Source: Ceratothoa steindachneri (Eukaryota > Arthropoda > Malacostraca > Isopoda > Cymothoidae). Taken from it: a stretch of DNA of 64,000 nucleotides. A program made the position numbers and the translations under genes. Positions 50,001 to 62,000 of this stretch are shown here, piece by piece. Position 1 is the first letter of the stretch; every line of letters begins with the position of its first letter. The notes beneath the pieces were generated by a model. It was not told where the DNA came from and made no database searches. It saw only the letters and a list, made by a program, of their open reading frames with translations. The DNA lies in NCBI GenBank assembly GCA_963969495.1, contig OZ018318.1:100431141-100495140 (forward strand), written 5' to 3'.

Positions 50001-53000
50001 GTCATGGCCAAAAGTTCTGAGACTAATAATATTTTTATTTTTCTCATTCCTTTTAAAATTTACGGGATATGAATACAGTAAACCCTCGATATAACGAACT
50101 ATATGGGGCAGGGGGTCGTTCGTTAAACCCCATGGACGTTAAAAGCAATGCAAAAATTATGAACGAAGTTCGTTATGGATATGTAATACGTATGTAATTA
50201 CTAATAAAGTTAAGTGGACTACACAACATAGTATTGATACGAACCTTGCACTGTAGGAGACATGCGACACCAACACTCATTCAGGCTGGTCGTAACACTT
50301 GCCTGTTAAACCCGATGGAGTTCGGCCAGGAAATTTGGTTTGTTATATTGAGGTTCGTCATATCGAGGGTTTATTGTAGTTATTCTAATAATTATAAGCA
50401 GTTGCTGATGTTTAAAGAACAAAAGTGGAGCAATATCAATCAAGATACCATCACAAATTTGGTCTCCAGCATATGAAAACGAATTGAAGCAGTCCTGAAG
50501 AACAAAGGACATCATTGAAAATATTGGGTGCGTGCATCAATTGACTGTAGTATTAATAATATGGGTTTGGGCTCTAAATTTTAGGAATATTGCATCTTCC
50601 AATTATGATACAAACAATAAAACTAAATGCATTGTTTGATTAGTTTTATTAATTTTCTAAAATGAAAAATATATTAAATTATTGCATGTTTATTAAAAAG
50701 TCAGCATTTCAAAAAGAATAAGAAAAACTGCATTCTTTCACTTAATTCCAAAATGACGCTATGGTCCTCTTCCTCTATGAGGTGAGTTTCAGTCTCTGGA
50801 GCTTTGCTATTTAATCAGAAAGGTACAATGATAAGAAATATAGGTTAAATGAATGTGTAATTAAAATCTTTTTTTGTAAAAACTAAAAAAAATATTTGAA
50901 TCTTTTTCAATTCCAGAAATGGTTCATTCCATAAAAAAGTGGGTAATGTTTGTTACTCTGAACCAGCGGGCTGAAGTGCAAGGAAATAGCTGAAGGCATT
51001 GCATCAAGAAGTACCAACTATAGGATCATTAATGACTTTAAAAAGAACGTTACACTCCTGTGAAGAAGTCTTCTGGACACTGAAGAGAAGAGCGTCAAAT
51101 GAATACCAAGATTACGGACTAGTGAGGTACCAGCTCAAGGATCCAGTGACAAGCTTGCTCACAATTGGAAAGAAGCAGGTGTGTATGCTTCAGCTCACAC
51201 AGTAAGGGAGAGACTTTTCAACAAAGGTCTTAAGTCGAGAAGGGCTGCGAAGAAGCTTAATCTCACCAGCAAGAACTTAAAGGATAGGCTCCACTGTTGG
51301 AGGAAATATAAAGAATGGACTGTTGAAGACTGGGGCAAAATGATGTTATATGAAGAAGTGCCCTTCTGCTTGTTTGGAGCTTCTGGAAGAGCCCTCATTG
51401 GAAGAAAGGGGGAGAGCTTTCATGAGTACTGTGTCATGCCCACAGTGAAGCATCCAGACACTTTCCAGGCATGGGGCTGCTTCTCATCTAGAACTGTAGT
51501 ACTAACAATTTTGCCATGAACTCAAAATGGTACCAAAACTGGTTTCATCAGCACATTTTCTTAACAGTTTAAGGCCAATTTGGGGTTGATAACTGTATTT
51601 TTTAGCATGATGGAGTAGATTGTGAGAAAGCAAAAGCAATAACAAAGTTCTTGGCTGAAAATAACATCAAGCCTTTAAAACCTTAGCCTGGAAATTCGCC
51701 AGATCAGAACTCAAGAGATAATCTGTGAGCTATAATCAAACTGGAGGGTCAATAAACCAAGGCTATCCAATTGTAAGCAGTTGCTTGTGTTTAATGAACA
51801 AAAATGGAGCAATATCAGTCAAGATAGCATCACAAATTTAGTCTCCAGCATATGAAAACGAATTGAAGCAGTCCTGAAGAACAAAGGACATCATTGAAAA
51901 TATTGGGTGCGTGCATCGAGTGACTGTAATATTAATAAGATGGGTTTGGGCTCTAAATTTTAGGAATATTGCATCTTCAAATTATGATACAAACATAATA
52001 AAACTAAATGCATTGTTTGATTAGTTCTATTGATGTCCTAAAATGAAAGAATATAGTAAGTAGTCTCTAAACATTTGGTTATGACTATTATGTGGAAAAG
52101 AGAGAAGTGAAAGACTATTGCAATTTGCTATGGGCATGTACCTGGATGAAATTACATGCAAGCAATGCACATGACTGCATCCTAACATGATTTGCAGGAG
52201 CTCCCTACCCAAAATTATTGGATCATCACTGAGAATTACACCCATTATTGCCCTTGAATGGAAAACGAGGGCCTTATCCACTAGGTCAGGCAAGCCTTAT
52301 TAAATAAGTTAATAAAAAAGTTCAATATTACTAACCAGTGTCTTCTAATAAGGCTGATATCCATGAAAAGTTTTCTTCCACTTTAGTCTTCATGCGAATC
52401 AATATCTCCATTAGATGATGCACTGTCTGATTCATCTTCTGAAGATCATCCATTAACTGTGAATATTGACCCATTGTTTTTTCATGTCGATCCAAAATAA
52501 CTTGTGTACTGTGGTCTAAGGAATAAGAAGAATCCCTCATTAACTTCTAGGATGATAAATGCAGTACTGACACAAAAGGGGTAAGAGACAACTTTAGAAT
52601 GAAAACACAAGATTTAAATAAGTTTATAGCACTGTATTGACAGTATTACTACCACAACTAGCGCAAAATGTTACTATATACATGCATAAAATGAGCAGAG
52701 ACTGGATTATGAACATTCATATAATAATCTCAGAAAAAGAATATACCTTGAATTGGGTTGCAGGGTTTTCTGGGTGCACTTTCATTTAAAGTAGCTTATT
52801 TTATATAGATTTTATTTCAAAGTTCTACCCGTCTTTTTTCTTTATCCAATGGCAATTGATGCATGCCATTGCTATCTTTGGGCACAGAGCTTTTAATGGT
52901 AAATGGACTATTATCATTAGGTTCAGAAGGTTTTTTTTCTTTAAAAGCGAAAATCTGGCAACTACCACAAAAGGCTAAAAAACCCAATACAAAACAGTAA

Positions 53001-56000
53001 ACAAAAACGAGAGGAAGGAGGCACGCTCCGGCGTCGGGGGTAGGCCAGACTCACTCCTGCGCCGGAGTATGCTCCAAATAAAAAATGGAGTAAAGAAAAA
53101 GGAGGCCAACCTAGTCCAGAAAGTATATGAGTGTACAAACCAGTGTCTAGTACAAGGGACAAGCGATAATAAGCCATGTAGTCACAGTATTTAGATTGGT
53201 AACGTGTGCAAGGATCCCCAAGACTGGGACACTAAAACAACGTGTCAACGAGTCTGGGCGACAACGCAGTCGTCGCAGGGAAGCGCTACATCAAATGGCG
53301 GTGCGTCTCGAGTGTGTGCCCAATTCGAAGATGACAGAAAACGACCTGAAGCCGCCGAGGGTAGGTCTAGGGAAACACACGTGAAGAGATGACAGACAAC
53401 TTTAAGTTCCCACCAATCTTCTTTGCCAGGCAGCAAGAAAAGCTGACCTGATTCATTCCATGTAGTCAGTGTGATGAAGAATGAAACGCTCGTCTGGTCC
53501 CCTAGTTCTCGAACTCTTTCGTGCTTTCATTCTCCACAATCCCTACATTTCCAGGAAGGATAATCTCGACATCACCCTGGCTCGCGGCAACCGTGAGATC
53601 ACGAATGCCACAAAACCAGGCGATGAGGAGATCCCAATGTCCCAAGAGTACTCAGGGCGCTTTGTGAGAGCCTATAGATTACGATCCGGTCACCGAACAG
53701 GACACCGCGTTATATTAAGTACGGAGCGTTTTACTGCAACCAGGTCGTCCTTGAAGACAGATGCAGCGCTTGGCAGAGCTGCAGTCGCTTCTAAGGTAGG
53801 ATACGGCGTGGAAACCGACCTACCCTTCGAACTTATACACTAGCACGGATCTAGTGTGACGGGAAGTGTGCTCCAAAAAGGTTTAACGCGATACTGCCAG
53901 GACTGGGATAGCATTGGGAGCTAAGACGTGGCGACAAATTGTTAAAGATGGTAGCATCCAAGGGGGCATTCTAGGAAGAACCAGTATCGAAACTGGCCCA
54001 AGAGCTACCCCGAGCTATCGAAGCAGTTGCTAGGCCATAAACACAAAGGGCTTCGGGTGTGACTGGCTTCTCTTGGCGGCAGTCACCGTCTAGATCGGCC
54101 GTAGATACGATGAGAGCCATTGGCGAGTGAAGGAAAAGCCGAGCCAGCGTGTACAAATACATAGTGCACCGGGCGGGGCAAGTGGCATCCCGCCAGCATT
54201 GAAAGGCAGGTTCTAAATAGGCACAGGTCGCCAGACGAAGACCTTTATGGTGGATGGAATCCATCTTCCACAATACACCCTCGGATGCGGATCTGTAAAA
54301 CTTGCATCGGTAGAAGTTTCGAACAATGGATCGGTAGTAAAGCAAAACAGAAACCGTATCAGAACCCGAAGAGCTAAACGTCACAGAGTAAGCGGCAGGC
54401 GAGCGCTCGATCGAATGGCGGTGCGTCACGCGAGTGTGTCCAATTCGGAGACGACAGAAAGCAAACTGAAGCCGTCGCAGCATTAGAGGGTTAGTCCATG
54501 GGAACAGTCGTGGCGCAATGGCACGCAACTTTAAGTTCTCTTCGACTGTCTCCCATCTTCTTTGCCAAGCAGCCCGGAGAGCTGCCCGTATGCCTGTCAT
54601 GTAGTCGGTGTGAGGAAGAGCTGATCCGGTCGGAGAGTCCTCGCGGACTCTTTGGCGCCCTCATTCCCCGCAATTCCTACATATCCAGGAACCCAGAAGA
54701 AGATAATCTCGACATCTGCCCGGCTCGCCATAACCATGGCGTCACGGATACCGCGAACCAGAGGATGCGGAGATTCCAATGACCCGAGAGCACTCATGGC
54801 GCTTTCTGAGTCGCTATAGATCACAATCCGGTCTCCGAACCGGGCACGTCGCGTAATCTCCCGTACCGAGAGGTGTATTGCCACCAGCTCGGCCGTGAAG
54901 ACAGACGCAGCGCCTGGCAGAGCCCCGCTGACTTCAAACAGAGGGGATACAGCGTGGAAGCCGACCCCCTCTTGGGACTTGGAGCCATCCGTATACACTG
55001 GCACGGTTCCAGCGTGACACGAGGTATGCTCCAGAAAGGTCGAACACAATACTCCCGGCGCCGTACAAGCTTTGGGAGCAGGGCGTGGCGACAAATGGCC
55101 AAATGTGGTACCCTCCAGGGTGGCGTCCTGGGCAGAACCAGGGGCGCCACTGGCCCGAGAGCTATATCTAGCTCTCGAAGGAGTTTCCTGGCCCTAAACC
55201 CAAAGGGATTAGGGTATGACTGGCATCTCTCGGCGGCATAGGCACCATCGAGATCAGTTGCAGATGCAGTGAGAGCTGTTGGACACTGAGGGGGGCGCCG
55301 ACTCGCGCGTACAGGCGAGTGATGCACTGCACGCGGCGCAGAGCGAGTGGCATCTCCCCAGCATCGACGAACAGGTTCTCAATGGGGAAAGTGCGGAAGG
55401 CACCGGTCGCAAGGCGAAGGCGGGTGTGGTGGATCGAATCCACCTCCGCAATAAACGCGCGCTGCGGATGCATAAAACTCGCATCCGTAGTCGAGCTTCG
55501 AACGAACAAAGGATAGATAAAAAAGTAGGGCAGTAGACCTATCAGCACCCCAAGCGCTGAACGTCACGGAACGGAGAATGTCCATGGTGCGGGTACAAGA
55601 GACCCTAAGGCTGCGAATATGAGCCTCCCAGGTGAGGCGTCGGTCGAATACAAGACCAAGGAAACGGTGCGACTTAACCACATCCAGGCGCACCCCATTA
55701 AGAAACAAATCTGGGTCGGGGTGGAGCCGTGGATAGCGGCAGAAGTGCACCACCTTAGTCTTGGCCAAAGAAAACCGAAACCTGTGCGCTTCGGCATAGC
55801 GAGAGACGCGGTTCAATGCCTGTTTGAGTTGAAATCTGGGCCGAGCCAAAAGAGATCGAAAGGTCGTCCACGTAGAGCGTAGCGAGAACATATTTCGGCA
55901 GCACCGAGGTGATGCCGTTGATGCTCAGGTCAAAGTGTGTAACACTGAGGACACTTTCCTGCGGGACACCCTCTTCCTGCTCCTTTGGGCCGGAGAGGAC

Positions 56001-59000
56001 TCCACCCACCCGTACGCGGAATCGACGATCTCGCAAAAAATCAGATATAAACATTGGGAGGCGTCCCCTCGCCCCCATCGTGTGGAGAGTCTCCATGATA
56101 CCGTATCGCCATGCGGTATCATAGGCCTTCTCCAGATCGAAAAACACAGTGGCGTAGTGCTGTCTACGAAGGAAAGCCTCGCAGACGGCATTTTCCAGTC
56201 GGAGCAGAGCATTCGACGTGGAGTGGAACTTGCCGAAGCCGCACTGTGCAGAAGACAGATGGCCTCCACTGTCCAGGAAAAAGGCTAATCTCACTTTACC
56301 AATTTCTCCATCAATTTGCACACGCAAGAGGTTAGAGAGATTGGGCGAAAACCGGTCGGAGTAGAGTGATCACTCCCCGGCTTGCGAAAGGCGAGCACAG
56401 TAGCGATTAGCCAGGAATCTGGGAGAAGACCTTCCACCCAGATCCTGTTGAACAAATCTAACAGAAAGGCCATGCCTCGCTCACCCAGGTGTCGTAGCAT
56501 GGCGTACGGGACATGGTCCGGACCATGGGCGGTGTCCGCGTACGAAGCGAGAGCGGAACGCAACTCACTCACAGTAAACTTGTCGTTGAAGGGTTCTCCG
56601 CCTTTGGAGGTAAAGTCCAGCCGGCGGCCTTCGGCGACATCACGACGTGCATTGAATGCTGGCGGAGCAGCATCCCGCCTAGAGAATGCGGAAAAAGCGG
56701 TCGCGAAGGATTCCGCAACAGACGCGGGGTCCGAGATTGCGGTCCCATTCTCCTGTAGTACGGGAGGGAGGTCCTGCGAGAACTTGCCCCAAATCCTTTT
56801 GACTCGCTTCCACACCTCTGCTATAGGGGTCTTCCCGTTAAGTGAAGACACGTATGCCCGCCAAGATGAGCGGCGAGCGTGCTTCGAAATATACCGGAAC
56901 CTAGCCCTAGCCCGACGAAATTCAGCGACAGTGAAATCGTTCGGGCGGCGCTTATAGCGCATGTAGGCATAACGCTTCTGTTTGAGGGCCGTCTCACAAT
57001 CGGGCGACCACCATGGGAGTGGTCGGCGTGCAAAACGGCCAGACGTCCTAGGTATAGTAGTCAGGCCCACGGCGATGAGGTTGCCGGAGAACTCAACGGC
57101 CTCATCTACCAACCTAAACTCTTCGACTGAGATAGAGAATTCAGTCATTTCTTGAAATGCAGGCCACCGCGCCCGCGCCAAGCACCACCGAGGTGGGCTC
57201 TCAGGCGGCAGTTGCCCTGAAAATGATATTTGAATGGGAAAGTGATCACTACCATGGAGCTCATCGACCACCCCCCAATCAAAATCAGGCTGTGCATCCT
57301 AAGAGCACAAAGATAGATCAAGGCAAGAAAATGAAGCGGTTCTCAGACAGTGATGCGTAAACTCATCCACGTTTAAGACACCTATCTCTAGCTCTTCGAT
57401 CAGATCGGCAAGGACCTGTCCCCTGGGATTTATTGAGTTATCTCCCCAGAGAGGATGCCTGCCGTTCAGATCTCCAAGCAGGAGAAAGGGCTTCAGCAAC
57501 CGTGCCACGACGCGGCGGAAGTCCCCCGCGTCGAAGTCAGCTGACGGTGGAATGTACGCAGAAATGATAGTATACCTCCTATCCAGGTGCAGCTGCACAT
57601 CCACTGCCTGAAAGGAGGTATCTAAAGAGAAAGGAAGAATGGAGACATTATGCCGGGTGTAAACCGCGCATCCCCCAGCCCGGCCATCCCATGGTGGTGG
57701 GGTCGCAAGACCCTTATACCCCGGGAGGGAGGGCACGGGGCACGCGCCTAGCATGGTCTCCTGCAAAAAGATAGCTACCGGGGAACGGGACGAGAAGAGC
57801 CTCCGCAGCTCCTCCCAGTAGGCCCGGAGTCCACGGCAATTCCATTCAAGGAATATGCGCTCCAGGCCTAGCTCGGAGGGGACACGGGGGCCCTCCTCGA
57901 ACAGAAGACCCTCACGGGAATGTCCGTACGCTTCCCGCAGGCAGAACTCCGGGCGCTGTTGGCCGGACAAAGCGCTGAAGGTGCTGTTGGCCGGACAAAG
58001 CGCTGAAGGCGCTGTCGTCTTCAAGGACTTATTGAGGGAGGTTGGGCTCGCCATGCGAGTCTTTTCCTCCCTCCGCCTCGAAACCTTAGGCGGGCGTTGC
58101 GGCTTCGGAGGCGGGGGGCCCTCTTTTCGACGAATCACCGTCTCCGAGCCACTCGTTCCACCTCTAGGCGTGGGCGAAGGAGCTGAAGCTCCTTTGTTGC
58201 TGTCCTCCTTTCGTGCGACCAACTTCAGGGGTTTTGCCTCCTGTGAGTTTAACGACTCGGTCGAGGCGCGTGGCAGTTTCACCTTACGGGAAAAGGTCAC
58301 GCTGGGAAAAGAGGGGGGAGCCCTGGTTTTAGCCGGGGCTGGATGTGAACCCTTTTTTGCCGCCAGCTTTACCAGGGGAGCGCCCGGGTTGAGTAGAGCC
58401 CGCAGAAACAACCGTGCTCGTTGGCCTGGATGGGCCAGGAGCAGAGGGTGCCTTTCTAACTATTGAGGCATATGACGTACCAGGCAGAGCCGGGCGCGGC
58501 AGGAGCAATTCCTTAGCCTCGCGGAATGAGAGTCGATCCTGGGCCTGAACGGCCAGGATTTCTTTCTCAAGGAGATAAGCACCACATTGCTTCGAAGCGG
58601 GGTGCGGCTCTCCGCAATTGACACACTTGGCCACACACGATTTGGACTTATCGTGTGCGACCTTGGAGCAATTTACACAGACTTCGGGTGACCCCGACTT
58701 TGCACCTCTACATGAGCGATTCGTATGGCCGAAGCGGTGACAGTAATAGCACCGCCGCGGCAGTGGCACGAATGCCTTCACGCGGTAGCGGTACCAACCG
58801 GCACGCACCGACTCAGGGAGCTTGTCACATTCGAACGTGACGAAGAGTGTAGGGGTGGGTCTCGAGGCCCCACCCTGTTTTCTCATCACATGGTCGGCCA
58901 GCTCTAAGGTGATGTCCTCTATGGAGTAGTTAACGAGTTCCCTCGCATAAACTACTCCTTTCACAAAGTTCATGGTAGAGTGCGGTGTCACACTCACTGG

Positions 59001-62000
59001 GCTGCCATGAAGTGTCCGAAGAGCACTTATCTTGGCCGCCTCGGCGGGATTCGCCGCATTCACCAGAAGGCTCCCGTCCGAGAAACGGGTCACCTTCGGC
59101 TCTCTACCAATTGCACTAGCTAATCCTCTCCTCTGATGGATAATGTTGCCCTTGGCCAACATGCTGCCATCAGTGGAACGAATGACGAGGGGGCGTTTGA
59201 AGCCAAGGGCTTGAAAACGCCAGGTAACCTCTGAATGAGGGTCCCCGATATCATCGAGGCTCCGCCCTGTGCGCTTTTGGTCTTAGTCAGGGGCTCCGCA
59301 ACCGGGGGGGGCAGAGGAGCCGAGTGTGCCGATCTTGGCTTGGTCGATTGCCAGAGTGGCAGCAGACCCATCTGTCCCCACGGATGGAGAGGAGCCCCGA
59401 GTCTTCTTTGTCTTAGTCTTTTTTGGACAAGAGGGCGAGAAATGAACCCGCTTCTCATCTGGCCCCTAGGCCAGATGGACCGGCCTCAGCCAGGTCCCTC
59501 TCCGAAATGGAGAAGGTCCTGGTGGTCGCAGGGGCACCGGTCAGAGATCCCTTCCCTACTTGTACTGCCTCGGAAACCATAGCCGTTAGAGGAGGACCTT
59601 GCATATGGGTGGATTCGGGTTCGGTGCTTGGCGCCGAGCCCGGATTCTCCCCCATGGAAGGCCCTACCCTCTGAGGCTGGGTTTCCTCGAGGACCATGTC
59701 TATCACAGGAGGGGCCTCCAGTTGGCCATCCCCTCCCAGGACATCGCAGGTCCCCTTGGCAGCGTCATGAGTCTTTTGTGGGGAGGCACAGGCCTTGACC
59801 TCGGCAAGGTTTAGTATTCTTGCCAGCAGGTCTTTTGAGGGAAGTGACCGAAGGGGCCTGGCTTCCCTCCCCCCCATAAGGGGGTTTGCCCTACCGAGCC
59901 GCTTACACAAGGGGCGGTCGGCAATGGGCTGCCTGCTGGCTTTCTTGGCAATCCCCTTAGAAAGAAAAGGAGGGACTGCCGCTGGAAATAGGGAGGTGCC
60001 CGAAAGCACCTCCAGAGAAGGGGGTGAGGGTGAATCCCCTTCACCTGTGAGTGTAGGAGAGGAGTAAGCCTCCTCTCCGGTTAAAGAAATATGGAGGGTC
60101 CCCTGCGCAAGCACAAGGGGGGAGACATCCATTTTTTCGGTGGAGCTGCCCGAAGGCGGCTCCGTTGATGAGGAAGGGAAATTGGGGAGATTTGGGATTT
60201 TGATTTACATACATGGGCATGGTGACCCTCTTTTTTACACGGGATGCAATCGCGCATCACCTATCGCAGTAGCCCGCACTGCAAGAGGTGCTTACAGGCC
60301 CGGCAGAGCCAGGCGCCGCCATTTTGGACCACCCCTCCCGCCTGGTGGCCTGGCAGTCCATCGGCATGGCGGCTCCACCTTAGACACGGCGTAAAATCAA
60401 GGATAGACAGTGAATTGAGAAGGAAAAGAGATATGAGTAAGCTATGGGTGGGGATGAAGCAGGTTGTTAAAAAAAACCCATCCCGAACCGGAGCTCAGGG
60501 GTTAGGGAACATTGTCCCCTTCCCCCTTAGCCCCGATCCGGGGCGGTTGGCTTGAGAAGAAGGTCAGCATCTACCCTGTGAAATTAGAGGCTGACCAGAG
60601 AAAGTTGTGGGAGGTTGTATGAAAAGCGACGAGGTAGGGGAGAAATACAGGCTATCTGAAGGAAGGAAGAGAGGCTAAGCTGGGGCCGGACGGAGCGCTG
60701 GATCCCGTCAGCACGGCGGCCAGGATGGCAAATCGCCGCGCCCCTTACGGGGGAGGAAGAGAGGGTGGGGACGTACAGTGACCCCCTTTAGGCGGCTCTT
60801 AGCGCACGAGTGCAGGATGTTAGGGGGCAGCGATCGACGGGCCCTGTTATCCCTTGCCCCCCTGAGGGGATTGGCCCTATCGACGTGGTAATTTTTCAGT
60901 CTCCTGCGTGCTTTCTTGGCAGTCCCTTGTTAAAAAAAAGGAGGGACTGGGAGAGGAATAAGCCTCCTCTCCGGTAGGAGAAATTTGGAGGGTCCCCTTA
61001 GAAAACATAAGGGGAGAACCTCCATTTTTTTTCAGTGGAGCTGCCCGAAGGCGGCTACGGTGATGGTCGAGGGGAAGTATTATTTTTTTTCATTTAAATC
61101 ATCGTTGAGCACGGTGACCCTGTAATTATCACGGGACGCAAACGCTCATCAGCCCACGCAGTAGCCCGCTCTGCCGGGCTGGTAGAACCAGCTGCCGCCA
61201 TTTGATGCCACTCCTCCCGCCTAGTGATCTGGCGGCTTCACCTTGGGCACGGCATAAAATTGATACAGAGAAAGGAGGAAGAAAGGGTATGTAAGGAAGG
61301 TGGGGGTAGGGATGAAGCAGGTTGTTAAAAGCCCACCGCCACAGGCCGGAGCTCAGGGGTGAGGGAACGTTGTCCCCTTCCCCCTCAGACCCGATCCGGG
61401 ATAGTTGGCTAAGAGGAAGCTGGTCGGCGTCTACCCTGTGAAATTAGAGGGTGACCAGAGAAAGTTGTGGGAGAGTTTGTAGGGAAAGTGAAGTAGAGTA
61501 AAAACACAGGCTGTCAGAAAGAAGAGGCTAAGCTGAGGCCGGACGGGGCGCTGAGTCCCGTCAGCAGTGCGGCAAGGGAGGCAAATTGCCGTGCCCCTTA
61601 CGGGGTGGAGAAGTGAAAATATGTTGGCGATATTTGTCTACAGATCATCCTGCGGGAGTTAAGGCCGGGGCCCAAGCAATCATACAAATATCAGCTACAC
61701 CTAACTCATCATTAGTTCACCCATAAGCACAAGAGATGCCCCAGATACATTCCTAAAAAAGAATATAACCAGGGAAGAAAAAGTGGTCAGTCATATTCAT
61801 GGAGAGAGAAAATGTTTACAATTCAAGAAGAATGAGTCCAGTTAACTGGTTGTACTGGTAGTATTGTAGGCAAGGAGGACAAATAACAGCCAGCCAATCT
61901 GTATTGAATGTAAATTAGGCTATAGTCTTACCAATCTGGTGCCAAACTTGAGCAGCATTTTCCTGAATGTCTGACAAATCTTGAAGTATTTTCTGGTGAG

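Larger units (their letters stand above)
49999..52087 (+). mobile_element. Rearranged Tc1-like transposon
   Basis: The left end TAGTCATGGCCAAAAGTTCT (from 49,999) and the right end (52,061-52,087, TAGTCTC...TGACTA) are inverted partners with decay. They match the well-known 'CAGTCATGGCCAAAAG' Tc1 end type. Inside, the transposase 3' segment occurs twice (about 50,390-50,670 and 51,772-52,055), and a separate MITE is inserted at 50,076-50,376. The remaining transposase is at about 50,990-51,720. Confidence 0.75.
54384..60755 (-). mobile_element. I-1 LINE copy H2, the most complete in the window
   Basis: Minus strand, 5' to 3': 5' UTR (60,755-60,140), ORF1 (60,132-58,329), endonuclease (58,411-56,900), reverse transcriptase (56,900-55,300) and RNase H with C-terminus (55,094-54,395). 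The 5' end '...ccccttacggg' is shared with copies C and H1. The 3' UTR and poly(A) tail are absent: the sequence passes straight into H1 at 54,384. About 6.4 kb. Frameshifts in both ORFs rule out autonomous activity. Confidence 0.88.
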
